Position numbers and translations under genes: made by a program. Shown here piece by piece: positions 1-11,668 of a stretch of 64,000 bases of DNA. Below the pieces are notes generated by a model. That model ran no database searches. It had not been told where the DNA came from and saw only the letters and a program-made list of their open reading frames with translations. This stretch comes from Porodaedalea pini. Its lineage: Eukaryota > Basidiomycota > Agaricomycetes > Hymenochaetales > Hymenochaetaceae. The first letter of the stretch is position 1. Every line of letters starts with the position of its first letter. The stretch covers positions 360,676-424,675 of the forward strand of contig NBAY01000039.1 of NCBI GenBank assembly GCA_002794775.1, given 5' to 3'.

Positions 1-356
1 GCACGTACGGGCCGCCCGATTCATAGCCAGGTCAGCGACGACCACACTAGCGAGAGCGGAGAGGAGGAAGATGCAATGAGTGCGTATTTTCAGTTCGAAC
101 AGTTTTTTCCTTTTCCTTTTCCCTTCCTGGTTGCTATACTAACCGATGTCGCATATCTCCTTTTCTATTTGAAGCGGGATACTCTTTCTTCGATAGTGGC
201 GAGATCAAATTACTCGGACGTGGTGAGAGGCGAAGTTCGCGCTCGCAAGTTGGTGAGTACTCCAATCCTATTCCTATTTCGCTGCGTCAAGTGAGGGGAG
301 TCATTGATGATGTTTCACCGCGCTCAGGAAAAGTTATTCCAATGGCTGAATACTAG
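1..356 (+). CDS. 3' end of an unrecognised gene (partial)
   Basis: A reading frame is open from the first base through an acidic stretch (SGEEEDAM) to 79. A likely intron spans 80-174: donor gtgcgt, branch-like ctaac near 140, acceptor ttgaag. The frame resumes at 175 (TGYSFFDSGEIK...) and ends at the TAG at 354-356 after ...VIPMAEY. Without the splice the frame would read through pyrimidine-rich intron sequence into a hydrophobic tail, which looks wrong for this hydrophilic C-terminus. The family is not recognised and the gene starts outside the window. Seen: open frame, splice signals, phase match. Inferred: that this is a real terminal exon pair. Confidence 0.55.
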
Positions 357-810
357 GGAATAGGACTCGAAATTGGGAAGCGTTTTGCGTGCTGGGATTA
401 CTTGAAGCTGTAATTCTGTAATTTTATCTCTTGTATTGGCAGGTTGACAGAATTGTATGCGTTGTACCTGTAATATTTTAGTTGTACCAATATTAATATT
501 AGTGCTTGTCGTTGATGTACGCTGCTTTGCTGAACAAAAGAAAATGCAAACAAAGGTGGCCGGTGCCAAGAAAGTGCACGTGCCGGCTAAGACGTAGACA
601 ACGACCGTGCGAAACGGAACGATCTGGCATCTCGGCATGGCTGATCGCGTGTCAACGCCGACGCGGGGTGGCCTTTAAACACGGACGCGACCCGACATAC
701 CGTTCTTTATCCACTTACCACCATCTGGTGATAAGCTCACTTTTGCTGTACACCAACCCCCAATACCTCACCTAACTGGTAGCTTCGTTCGAGCTGCTAG
801 TTGCTGTCGA
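357..810. other. intergenic region upstream of MAM3
   Basis: No supported gene. It should hold the 3' flank of the first gene and the promoter of the MAM3 homologue. The last 100 bases are C/T-rich on the plus strand, as is common near fungal transcription starts. No clear TATA box. Confidence 0.5.
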
Positions 811-3800
811 ATGCTACCCGCGCGTCTTTTGCTCTCCCTTGCTTCTTCCGTCCTCTCAGAACACCTTCCGAACGTACAAGATGCTTCCCACCGTGCGACT
901 CGCTCCTCTATTTTCTCATTTGCCGGAAGCGGCAGCTCCGATGCAGACGTTCATGGTACTGCAATGCACAGTTTCGCGAAACGCGATATCGAGAAGGGGA
1001 GCGGCGAGTTTATCGCGTTTGCGTGCCTCATACCTGTGCTCGTCATATTGTCTGGTATATTTGCCGGGCTAACATTAGGATACATGAGTCTCGACGAGAC
1101 GCAGCTAAATGTTCTTAGTCTTTCGGGAACTCCGTGAGTCGAGATTCTCGACTTTGTAGCCACTCAATTTCTGAAACACGAATTCATGCGGGGTCATCAG
1201 TAAGCAGCGGGAGTATGCGAATAAGATCAAGCCCATTCGCAAGGACGGGCATTTGCTTCTGGTGACATTGCTCCTCGCGAACATGATCACAAACGAGACC
1301 TTACCGGTCATCAGTGATCCAATCCTTGGTGGTGGTATTCAGTCAGTAGTCGTGAGTACGGCACTTATTGTCTTGTGAGTTCTATTTTTTGCGCTTCGGG
1401 AACTGGCCTTCCTCTAGGCCTCCCACGCTTTATCATCTTGTGGTTCACTCCTAGCGATGCATTGCGCTGGTCGATAATCGGGCTTACCAGCCACCAAATG
1501 CCCGAGGGCTGAGATGACATTTCAAAGCGGCGTTTGCCGGCTGACCTATTCTTGCAATGCAAATCGCTGATGCTAGCCACTGCAGGTTCTCTGAGATCAT
1601 CCCTCAGTCTATTTGCACTCGCCATGGACTGTACGTTGGCGCAAAATGTGCCGGCGTTGTCCGTGTTCTTATCTGGATTTTTGTGAGACCTTAGTGATCT
1701 TGAAATTTACTTCTTTTTTTTACTGATGAATACTGAAGGGCATTGTCGCTTGGCCGGTCGCTAAATTACTTGAGTTCTCGCTGGGTCCGCATCACGGAAT
1801 CATTTACAGACGAGCTGGTATGCTTCTTATCCTTGTTTGTCTCATTGACACCGCACTATAGCTGACAAACGATTTACAGAGCTGAAGGAGCTCATCGCCA
1901 TGCACGGCTCAGAGAACCCACTCGGAGGTGACCTCCGTACAGATACGGTCACCATTATCGGTGCGACACTCGATCTACAGGACAAGACCGTTCGGCAGGC
2001 AATGACGCCTATCGACCGCGTCTTCATGCTTCACATCGATGCAGTTCTTGACTATGACACCCTCCGACGCATTTGTGCGACTGGCCATTCCCGTATCCCT
2101 GTCTATGAGGAGGTAGAACTGACTGTCCCTGTGCACGTCGCGATCAATGCATATGAGATGGGATTCGGTGATGGTTCGAAGGTTCCTGCTCTTGCGAAAA
2201 AGGGCATGGACGGGGAAAGTCTGGTCAAGACGAGGGTGAAGAAGATCATTGGTATTTTGCTCGTTAAGCAATGTGTGCTGCTTGATCCCGAAGGTCCGTT
2301 TAACTTATCGACTTCCTTCCAGCTATATGCTGATTTTCGGTGTAGACGCTGTCCCTGTACGCAAAATGCGTCTTATCAAGGTTCCGTTTGTTCCGCAGAA
2401 TGAGCCTCTACTCGGTATACTTGACCGCTTCCAGGAGGGTCGTAGCCACATGGCAATTGTCAGCCGGCTGAGCGTAGACCGTGCGCAAAGCGTTAAAAAA
2501 GCAGTCCGTAAGGGCCTCTCGCAGCGTCTTCTTGGTGCACTTCATGGTGACTCGTCCGCCTCCGACTCTTCCTCTGACTCCAGCGACGATGAAGATGTAA
2601 TATCCCACGCGACCGCAAACGAAGCGGAGGGGAGAGACCATTCTATCAATGGTGATGGTACCACGGTTGTTGGTGATGATTCTGGCAAAGAATCGACGAA
2701 GGTCAAATTTGCCAAGGGCCCCAGTTTTCGCAAGCGCGACAAGAAACGTAAGCATAAGCGTCGTGGCAGTGGTCAGAGCGATCTCGAGAAAGGTGATGCT
2801 GAAGTTGAAGCTCAGCGCGAGAAGGAAATGGAGAAAGAGAAGATGCGCAAACCCGCTTTGGAACAAAGGATGCCTGCAGATGCTGTGCTTTCGAAGGCGA
2901 ATGCTGAAGAGTACCTCGCGAGTCAAGGTATTGACCCGGCGATCATGCCGCTCGGTATCATTACTCTTGAAGATGTCTTGGAAGGTGAGTTCTGGTCCCT
3001 CTCATGTTGCCTTATGCTCTTATGCTAATGGTATTGATTCGTGCAGAGCTCATTGGCGAAGAGATTTACGACGAATTTGACGTCGAAGGGACCGGAGCAC
3101 ACTCTGAGTCTTTCGTACCTCCTGGTGCACATCCTCACCAGCAGACGGCGAAGCCTGGTCTCGTCCGGAAGAACTCCGCACCTGAACTTGCGAGCGGCGA
3201 CAAGGGCCTACTGCATGGAAGAATAGGGGATTCTCCACCGATGTCTCCTCCCCTTGCCGGACGAAGCTCCCTCGGATTGGCAATGCCGAGGCCAATTGCA
3301 CTCACAAGTTTGAAGTCGCTTGGTTTCTTGAGGAGCAGGAGTGCCCCACCGATACCTCGCGACCAAGTCAAGCCCCTCCCGGGATCAGCAGGTACGACCC
3401 CGTCGGGCACAGCGACACCCGTTCCCGTCGTTGCTGGCTCCAGATCCGAGGACAATACGACGTCTGTGGCGCACAAGTCCAGTGACATGGGTCCCTATGG
3501 CAGTGGTATCTATCCTCCAATAACTACGACAAGTCCGGAGGGCGACGTGCGCCACCTCATGCAAATCATAGAAAGCCCTTCATCTGGCGAAGATGGGTTC
3601 TCGCCACCTGAGGCGGGCGCTGCGGTGGTACCTCAAGAAAAGCATTATTCTGACAGCCAACCGAAGTCGCCTTCTCCGCCAGCCTTCCCCTTCCCGAACC
3701 CGGGAGTGACTGCACCGGCGATACCAAAGTCCCGCAGCGCATCACCAGTGCCGTCCCTTGAGGCGATCCTCTATAGCAAGCACCGTGGACCGTCTACCGT

Positions 3801-4041
3801 TGTTACGCCTCGACTTGGGCCGGGTGATGGTGCGGCGGCGAGTGGGGCTGCGACACCGGTGGAGCAGCGCGGAAGGGTGAAGGGCTCGTTCAAGAGCAGT
3901 CCGCTTGCGCCCCTTGGTGCGGATGCTAGCGTCGTCGTCGCGGAGGAGATCAAGAAGCAGAAGCGCGAACAGGAGGCGAGGGGACGCGAGATTCAGACTG
4001 CTGCTAAGGGTGCAGAAAGTAATAAGAATTTGGACGAATGA
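811..4041 (+). CDS. MAM3: MAM3/CNNM-type divalent-cation transporter (DUF21 + CBS pair)
   Basis: Spliced model: 811-1133, 1201-1374, 1586-1682, 1739-1817, 1880-2293, 2346-2984, 3047-4041. All phases match and give 906 aa. A hydrophobic N-terminus (MLPARLLLSLASSVLS) may be a signal peptide. The DUF21/CNNM membrane domain follows (GIFAGLTLGYMSLDETQL, then LLLVTLLLANMITNETLPV, then YVGAKCAGVVRVLIWIF). YRRAELKELI leads into the cytosolic CBS pair (VRQAMTPIDRVFML; PVRKMRLIKVPFVPQNEPLL; LGIITLEDVLEELIGEEIYDE). The last ~300 residues are Ser/Pro-rich and disordered. In yeast the family sits in the vacuolar membrane and affects Mn/Mg handling. Choosing the acceptor at 1879 restores RRAELKEL. An acidic/basic insert lies inside the CBS region (SSDSSDDEDV..., then KRDKKRKHKRR). 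The call is secure; the start is the first Met giving a plausible leader. Confidence 0.95.
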
Positions 4042-5689
4042 GGTCCCTTCCTCCCTTTCTTCCTGTATAGTATAACTCCCGAAGCTGTGTGGTCGTCTGC
4101 ATGACCGATGTTCGTCCGTCCTCGAACTCGGAGAACGCACGTAGATGCTAATTTTTTTTTTCTTGTTCACTCTCGATGACATGATATATTTTAGCTTGCT
4201 CGTTTCCTCGTTTTCTGTGTCACGGTTCTTATGCACCATCAATATCATCGCATGTATATTTCAAGTGCTTTGTCTACATTAGAGTATAGCATAGCTGCCA
4301 ACGGAGTCAACATGTACAGGTATTTGTTAATATTGACCCGAAAGATTGCAAGACTATGTTCTGGTATTTTCTCTGGTCCGTCACCGTCCTGTCCTTCACT
4401 TATGGGAAAACGCATGTGGCAGCGCACATATCAGTGCACCATGCTCACGTCTTTTAGTCCTGCAATGTTCCATAGCTTTGTTTGTTTATTTCGCAGTTCC
4501 TTGTCAAGCAGGAGCGTGGGAACTTGAATATAATCAATTGATCCGTGACTCATTAGGCGAAAGGCTTTACGAGTATACACTGGCAAAACTTCATGTTGAC
4601 TCCCTGCTTGCTTGTCTAGGCCCGCCCGTTATCCAAAGAGCAGACGCTCCATCCAATTCTTTCTGCCTGCTCAGCCGCCAGAGGTTGGCGATCTTTAGGA
4701 AAAACGAGAATTTCATGGTTCAGCTCTTAGCTAAAGAGCTGAATGTTTCTGCGTCAAACTTGAATGAGCCAACGCTGAAATCTGCATCTTTCACTATTTC
4801 GTATGTGTCAGCTTGTTCGCCTGCTCAATTCCTTGAAGACGCAGCTATAGACTTCACCTAATCATATCGTTCTCTCCTCGGCTGGGTAGACTTTCAAGAA
4901 TGAAGGTAGTTTAAAGTGTTCTTAATACTTGCGTTCTCGTTCCTCGAAGTCTCGCAAGCAACAGAAGCCGATTAAAAGTTTCAGGACGAGGCTAATGTTC
5001 TCGGACACTGGTTGACGAGGTCGAATCGGTGCGTCACTCGTTGTGATCTGTCTGCCTCTCAACTCGGACGATTACAAAACGGTCCGCTCCTCTCCTTCCG
5101 ACCTTCCCAACGGTTGGACCCCGTCATTGTCCGTCTAAGACAACCCCCAGCCACCTCGGGCAAGTATACTCTCGCAGCTTCACTTCTCACAACCTCGCTC
5201 GGCTTCCATCGCGAGCTGACGCGCCGGCTGTATCGACCGGTCGAGCTGCTCCTCCACTGCTAGCCAGTCACCCACATGCCTGCCTCCACCGTCTCCTTGC
5301 TGCGATCGAGGAACTTAGCATTACATGCTGCATCGCCCGGCGCACTCACTGAGCATCTGCGTCTGTGTGCGACCGCACACCCCGGACTTCTGGTACGGGG
5401 TCCTCGTCCTACCTAAGGTATCACCTAATCACATTTCGCATTCTGCAGAAACCTTCCGTCCTCTCATTGGATGCACATAACTTTCCTATTCTCTCACTGT
5501 TCGCAATAGCTATCATCTGCCATTTGCTGCGCTATGCAGTGGCAACCAAGGTATGCATACGTTCTCCGCATACCCATGCACGTCTAACATGATAGTCATG
5601 ATAATCATGATAATGCATAGAACACACTTGAGAACGAGATGACTCATCCCTCCACTGATCCCAACTGCTCCTCGTACGGCAATGTCTAA
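4042..5689. other. intergenic, no supported gene
   Basis: A 171-codon plus-strand frame (4346-4861) has no recognisable domain or splice context and I do not call it. The 5000-5650 stretch has short C/T-rich tracts and a small ATcATGATA direct repeat near 5590-5615. It may contain the old promoter of the pseudogene that follows. Confidence 0.4.
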
Positions 5690-6630
5690 ATGGCAGACGA
5701 GAGTTACTCTTCCCCCGCTGAACCTGAACGCGGCGTAGATGTCAACATGGCACTGACTGCTCTTGATGCGTCATCGGAGGTAGACATGGATGACAAGCAC
5801 TTGAACATCTTTGTGTGAGATAAGTTCATTTCTGACAACACCAAGATGGCAGCGTGCCTTTCATAAACGAGTTTGAGGTGGACACCGATGTGAAGGGTGA
5901 GCGGAAGCCAGATATCGACTCCGACATCGCCATGCACTATCCCTTCAGACGCTGGCATCCAAGGAGGCTCAAACCATTGAGTCCTCTGAAAAGTGATCGG
6001 CTTCCTTCGGCGCGATCGTCGTCGCTGAGACGGAGGGCGAAATAGTCTTGTCGGTCGAAGCGCGTCGAGAAGTGTGTTCTCTCAAGAAGGTTCGTCCAGT
6101 TTCACCATTAGCACTCGACGCAGACACGTTGCCAAAGGTTGTCACTGTCCTTCATGTATCGCTCGCATCCTCGACATTTCCCTTCGCCGTAAACGCGCTC
6201 GCTTCCGAATCTACGGCCTTATTCTCTGGAACCGACATTGCTTCATACTTGCATGCTCTCGAAACCGGGGAGACCAAGCTTCGCGAAGTAGACCTCGTGA
6301 TACTCAAGACCGAGGCCGTGGCGGCTTCTGCACGCGCGTCTGCAATTGCTGCCCAGGAAAAGGCAACAAAAGAGGAAGGCAGAGTTAATGGTGATGTGAA
6401 AATCGTTATTGGCGTAAAGAAAGAGGTCGACTTTCCGGACTAGCACACGAATGTGTGTCTTCTTGTCATCCATGGATTAACACTGACAAGTAATACTAGG
6501 TGTTTATCAAAGCCGACATGTCTGACCACTATAGTGCTCCAAAGCCTCCGCACCGAAAGCCCGTTGTGCTTACATTGTCTTCGGAACTGGTTCTCCATAC
6601 CCACGTTTGTCTATGGCAAGTACATATCGA
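5690..6630 (+). pseudogene. decayed cytosolic prolyl-tRNA synthetase copy (N-terminal part)
   Basis: From about 5970 to 6443 one frame reads like the N-terminal editing-like region and linker of fungal ProRS: SPLALDADTLPKVVTVLHVS, PFAVNALASESTALFSGTDI, then VKIVIGVKKEVDFPD, where intact enzymes continue into W-Y and the class II core. Here a TAG (6441-6443) sits where the Trp codon is expected. After a plausible intron (gtgtgt...tactag) the frame continues VFIKADMSDHYS, matching the next conserved block, and then degenerates. An in-frame TGA near 5994 separates an upstream coding-like piece (TLASKEAQTIESSEK), and a further frame change is needed near 5900. The first ATG (5690) opens a short acidic exon of unknown origin. 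No tRNA-synthetase core remains, so this should be a non-functional duplicate. Confidence 0.6.
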
Positions 6631-6864
6631 TTTTCTTCCCTGTAGCTCTCGCGTCAGTCCAGCAGCACGGTGAACAAGACTCTCGAGACTCCTGGCATTG
6701 GCGCAAGGCTATGACCAACCGATGGACACCTGGCGTTTCGAGTATTAAGGTATGGGAAGCAAGCGAAGGACAAGGTGGCGTAGGTCTTCTGGATGAGCCA
6801 TCGTGCAGACGCGGACGTGCATCCCATCGACATCTACCAACACCTCCGCCTCTTCTTCCTTCAT

Positions 6865-6919
<55 letters not shown>
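6865..6919. repeat. (TC)n microsatellite
   Basis: About 55 nt of almost pure TC dinucleotides with one TTT interruption, followed by a few CCTCTT units to about 6936. Frames through it (poly Ser-Leu) are artefacts. Confidence 0.95.
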
Positions 6920-6922
<3 letters not shown>

Positions 6923-6936
6923 TCTTCCTCTTCCTC

Positions 6937-7627
6937 CATCTTTCTCTCTTTTAATTGGCGTCGCTTGCTGGACCTCTGTATATACTGCAATCTATATCTT
7001 TTCTCTCTTCTTTACCTTTTCTTTATTCTTTTCACATAGTCCCGTGCCTTAAGATACCCTACTGTATAATTGAATGTTGTGATTAGACATGCCGAAGTAA
7101 GATATGCAAAAAGAAATCAAGAAAGGAGTTCAATTCTATATAGTATTTGGAAGAAACAGCAAGAATGCGAGGAGTCGGAGTTCGCGGAGTCCGGAATTCT
7201 AATTACACTTGACAGCACTCCTTTCATCAAGTTCGCGATCTGCGACTTTGTCCAGATAGTAAATACAATCGCCCCGATGCTGCTCAGCTTTGTTCCAGCA
7301 ATTTTCTTATCGAGCATGACATGTCTTGTATGACGAGACGCGAGAATCGGATGTTCCAAAAACGCGCTGTAAGGTGTCTTGAGGCTCCTCGTCCTCCTTC
7401 TATACAGTACTATGTAGTACAAGATGTTTCCGTTGCTTTAGCAGAGCCCTGATTCGCTGCGTCGTCAGACTTTCCCTCGCGGGTAGATGCAAAACAGCCT
7501 TCAAATATGTTCACTCATTTCTCGACTATTCCCTGCCCCTGATAATTGGCTGTCGACAAGTTACTGAACATATGTTCTCAGACCTCAATCCAATTTATGC
7601 ACAATGACTTTTTGACTAGCGCACAAG
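6937..7627. other. intergenic, no supported gene
   Basis: AT-richer than its neighbours. A 101-codon minus-strand frame at 7117-7422 shows no domain, signal or splice support. Nothing else seen. Confidence 0.4.
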
Positions 7628-8586
7628 TCGCCTTTGGTTCGTGCCTGAGCTATAAAAGCCGCTCGTGTCAAGGACGATCAGGTCAGCTTCTTGAAGCCCA
7701 ATTGGCATCTGTATCAACGCCACTTGTCTTTCTTCTAGCTCTACTTCTGCTTCGCCAGGTGAAGCTGCCCAACACTTGTATATCCGATCTTCCTGTTCGC
7801 GGCATCGCTAAGTATGCAAGAGCTCTCGCATATGCTTTACCGTAGTCGGACATTTATGCTCACAGGCTCGCTGTCTTCGCTCGTATGGAGTGGGGCGCCG
7901 GTGAGAGAAATGGTCCGAGATTTCCACGTACGTCGAGCTAGAATCGTGATCGAATTGACTCTGTAGACGAGAGAACGATTCAACAAGATTCAAGGATCTT
8001 CGGCTGTCTCCTGCGAGTACTTCTGTACACGCTGTCTCGGACTTGTTCCTTCCTCAAGTACATCTTTTGGCCCTGCTCTAGCTTACGTCTACACTGAGTG
8101 ACCTTGTGTTTTCTCAGTTCGGTCGCTTTAATAGACAGAGTCTACGTCACACAGAGAACCTGTCCCGAAATGATCGTCGACATATTTGGTCGAAGAGAAG
8201 TTTACTAATGTACTTTAGAATGTTTGTGCTTTGGCCCATGCAATATGGCTTGCTTACTGGCGAAGCAGTTGAATGCTACATCCTTATGACTTGCGTTGGA
8301 AACGTTGAAAAGGGGCTTTACGGTCACTTGAAGTAAGTGTTCCCTGTCCCTACTCATCTAGCTGAGCGGAGCTAAATAGAACGATCATGTTTGTTCGAGA
8401 AGGTCATAGACATTCTCTTCCAAGTCGTTGAAGAACGTAAGAACACTTATTCCTGGTGAAAACGACGATCTCCTATCATCGCTCGGTGTCTGGAAGACAT
8501 TTGTTTTGGAGACATTGTTTGAAAATATGCATAATCCCGAGCCCGAGGAGGAACAATTCTACAAGAATTCATGGACGTCCGAAAGG

Positions 8587-8594
8587 TATAAAGG
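8587..8594 (+). promoter_or_regulatory. TATA box of the secreted-protein gene at 8681
   Basis: TATAAAGG, 94 nt before the ATG. The inverted paralogue has a TATA-like element at a nearly equal distance. Confidence 0.7.
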
Positions 8595-8680
8595 ACCACC
8601 AAGTTCATACTCTGAACTTCAGCAGCACTCAGCTCTACAATCACTCATCTCAACAGCCTCAAGTCTCTCTACTCTTCGAA

Positions 8681-9002
8681 ATGCAGTCCTTCACCAAGCT
8701 CTTCATTGTCGCCGCCGTCGCGTCCTTCGCGGCTGCCGCCCCTCAGTTGAGCGGTCTGCCGAGTCTGCCTGTCTGTCTCACTGGCTCCCTCACCGGCTCT
8801 CTTCCCGCTGGACTGGATGTCACGTCTTGTGCTGCGGGCGAGACATGCACGCCGGTCACTGACGCTATCTCGATCCCCGTTATCGGAAGCGTCCTTGGAC
8901 CCATCGCAGATGAGCTCCCGATCGAGGTTGGGGTAAGATCTTGATTCGTTATTATAGATCGTATAGATCGCTAATACATTCACTTACTAGGTGTGCATGT
9001 GA
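8681..9002 (+). CDS. small secreted four-cysteine protein (copy A)
   Basis: Two exons: 8681-8932 and 8991-9002 (donor gtaaga, acceptor ttactag, phase 0), 87 aa. Residues 1-20 (MQSFTKLFIVAAVASFAAAA) form a clear signal peptide cut before PQL. The mature part has four cysteines: PVCLTG, then SCAAGETC, then the terminal exon coding V-C-M-stop. The paralogue at 48331-48779 shares the signal peptide, cysteine order, intron position and terminal-exon design but adds an IPSLP repeat block. The start is fixed by that conservation; an upstream in-frame Met is not conserved. It does not have the eight-cysteine hydrophobin pattern. Function is unknown; an extracellular or cell-wall role is inferred only from the signal peptide. 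Confidence 0.85.
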
Positions 9003-9941
9003 GCGCCTACGAGGCTAAGTAGTCCTTCAAGTCAAGAAAGTGACTGAACAGATTGTTAAATGTAGGCATCTTCAATCGACATCCTGTCTTCTGCACAGAT
9101 AAACCAACTCTTTTCTCAGGTTTACTATTGGTTCGCTTTTTGAGATAGGCTCGTTTATGGTGATTCAGGCTACAAGTACATGCAATGTCCCGCGTCTACC
9201 TGTACTGCTCCTTGTTACTACTGTGACATTGATATACAAGTTATCTGGTTGAACAATGATATATGGTGGTCAGATGGAAGTTGTGCTATGTTTTTCCGCC
9301 TTCTAGTCTGAGTTCGAAATGTTCCTCGACCCCGAGCCACAAAGAACGACGATCATCTATTTCGAGCTCCGTCCCAAAAGGTTTAACGCGACTCAATCAC
9401 GTGCCTCAACGCTTTCGACACGGTCCTGTGACTCCTGTGACTTTATTCCATCCGTCACTTTTCCGCGGAGTCGAACGCGTTTTCGCCGGTCCTGCTTGAA
9501 GTCTCTTGAAATTTTGCTATCGCGGTGGAAACCAGATGAACGAATGAGCGCTATGGGACGATGTTAGAGGTTCTGTGCGTAGTGCGCTTTTTGTTAGAAG
9601 AGCCTTGCTAATCGGTACAGCTAATTCAGCCTCGGCTTTTTCATTTTTGGGAATGAAATGATCTTACTTTGCGCATTGGCTTCATTCGCAGTTGATGATA
9701 AGGTCATAAGGTCGGACCGGAGTGAATCGGCCTTTACCAACCATCTCAAGCGATGGAGCCACTCGCATCGCTACCCCAACATAAATAGGCATGTCCTGTC
9801 CTTCTATTACTTCCAGTTATGTCTCTTTCTGGATGGTATCGGCCCTTGAATGACGACGACAATTCAACGACACATTCACGAAATTCTGGCGCGAGTTTTG
9901 CAACAGAGACATGGTTCATCTAGCGTGTAACGAGTCTTGGC
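9003..9941. other. intergenic, no supported gene
   Basis: 3' flank of the secreted-protein gene, then about 600 nt without convincing coding potential. The frames present are short and lack splice logic. Confidence 0.45.
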
Positions 9942-11668
9942 ATGGTGGTACAAGCATTTGTGTCGTTCATAAGATCGAATGCCGGCTTTCTACTCGTCGA
10001 GGCCTCGCAGACATTCTTCACGTTGATAGACCTCGCTGTGAAAAAATCGAACCAACTTGACACTCCTGTACCGATGTTAGGGGCGAGAATGACCTTCTAT
10101 CCTGATATTTCTAACGTTAATGTCTGTAGAAGTAACTGCTAACTGTACGAAAGGTGCGTTGCAGTAATATTTAGATCGAAAATGTGAACTGATCTCCAAT
10201 CCTTGATCTCTGATCTTAACGACAGGGGATAACATATATATTGTGTATTGTCCGATTCCTTCGGCGCCATGTGCTGGGTTATACCGCCAATTTATTATGC
10301 AATAATCTCTGGAGAAAAGTACCAGATCCTTTCTTTGAGCCAAATGGTGTCCGCTATCTGCTTGGCGTGCACGGGTTCTGCGGTTATTTCGTTCATGCTA
10401 ACTAGAAACATCGAAATTGATCAAAATCAATAAGGTTCGCTGGCTTGTTCGGCCCATATACACACTCATTGCAGTACCTCTCGCTCTCCGATGCGACTGT
10501 GCTATAACTTCCTTGTTCCCTTCGGCACTGCCATCTCCAGGTCTTTCTTCCTTGGAGAGTCCTTCCATCGCCGAGAGGCCATCGCAGGAGGTACTCACTC
10601 CTCTTGCTTATGCCTTCGTTCGTCGCTGATTTATTGTGTAGTGCTCAATCTAGTCGGCGTAGTCCTGATCACTCATCCAGAGGCGATATTAGACCTATGC
10701 ATGGTGATGCGGGTCTATCTGGTAATAGTACACCAGGACAGTGACTAGGTGCTATTGGGTATGTCTCTGATTTCGAGTGGAAACTGTTCGCCTATAAATG
10801 CTACGTAGAGTGACTTTACTGGGCATGTTTTGGTGCAACGGGTGCATGTATAGGTCTGAGTAGATATTCTATAAAGTCTGCTCGGCTGACTAACTTCTCT
10901 ATGCAGACAGGTCTATTCGAGCGATCGGTACCTGTGCACATACAACCTTGCACTCCATGTCATATTTCTCCTTGTGGTGCGTCATTGCTTCCACTACCGA
11001 GTAAATCAAATATCTCTATATTGACAAAGATCCTGATTTTTTTCTGCTCTAGGATGTTGATACTACAACAACAGTTCGTTTTCCCGACACGCTTTGAATG
11101 GCTCGCGTTGCTTCTCATGATTAGAATACTTGGCTTTCTCGCACAAGTAAGCCCTTATAGAATAGTCTTAATGCAAAAATTGCTTCTGATATTGACGATG
11201 GGCCTGCAACTTGAGGCTGTTGGCCGTGGAGCAATAGCGATCTACGTTCAAGTGAGCACGAATCTCGCGCTTATATAGAATCCTTACGAGCGGGGTTTAG
11301 ATCATATTCACTTTGATCCTTGAACGCAGTTTCTTCCACACTGCCCCCTCCCGCGCTGTCCGTTATCGGCATATTGGTTATCTTAGGCTCAGCAATCTAT
11401 GTTGCGGTGCGGCTTCTCTCCCCTGGCTATCTCGGAGACTCCGCATTTAACATCCTTCGCCGTGCATCAGGTAACGAAACAATCTGCGCAAACACTTAAA
11501 CTAGGCGCCGAAGACACTGACAGTTACGTTGCTTTGGATCTTGAACATGGCATCACAGAACCAGAAGCACAGCGCTTGCTTGCGAGGGCATTGCTTCTCG
11601 AATTTCACTTTTGGAAGACAGGAAGAGTAGCTTTACGGGCGGATCGTAGAGCTCTAGGTCAGCTGTGA
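9942..11668 (+). pseudogene. decayed EamA/DMT transporter copy
   Basis: The pieces follow the order of the intact neighbour at 12274-14557: NAGFLLVEASQTFFTLIDLA (first membrane helix), KVPDPFFEPNGVRYLLGVHG (about 10318-10378), LQYLSLSDATVL (about 10470-10505), FFLGESFHRREAIAGG, LNLVGVVLITHP, MLILQQQFVFP, LTMGLQLEAVGRGAIAIYVQ and a final helix. The frame breaks at about 10505, where ATVL runs into TAA while the homologous continuation lies in another frame. The N-terminal hydrophilic domain is missing, and the stretch between IYVQ and the last helix is short. A tandem duplicate that lost function is the simplest reading. Confidence 0.7.

Larger units (their letters stand above)
7628..9002 (+). 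repeat. segmental duplication, copy A (inverted partner at 48331-49840)
   Basis: The stretch from about 7628 through the small secreted gene at 8681-9002 aligns along its length with the reverse complement of 48331-49840. Shared stretches include GTCCGAGATTTCCACGT, ATGATCGTCGA...AGAGAAGTTTAC and TTTGTTCGAGAAGGTCAT, plus the gene body. Divergence is moderate, with many small indels, so the duplication is not recent. Neither copy of the 1-kb upstream part encodes a shared long reading frame, although short frames (EMIVD-F-RREVY) are preserved, suggesting an older gene relic or a conserved regulatory region. Confidence 0.8.

Noticed and set aside
4346..4861. 171-codon plus-strand frame
   Set aside because: No recognisable motif, no splice partners, codon use not like the neighbouring genes.
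6453..7052. 199-codon plus-strand frame and the opposite-strand acidic frame
   Set aside because: Most of the frame is the TC microsatellite translated as Ser-Leu or Arg-Glu; no domain.
8681..9002. hydrophobin
   Set aside because: Only four cysteines and no CC doublets; does not fit the eight-cysteine hydrophobin spacing.
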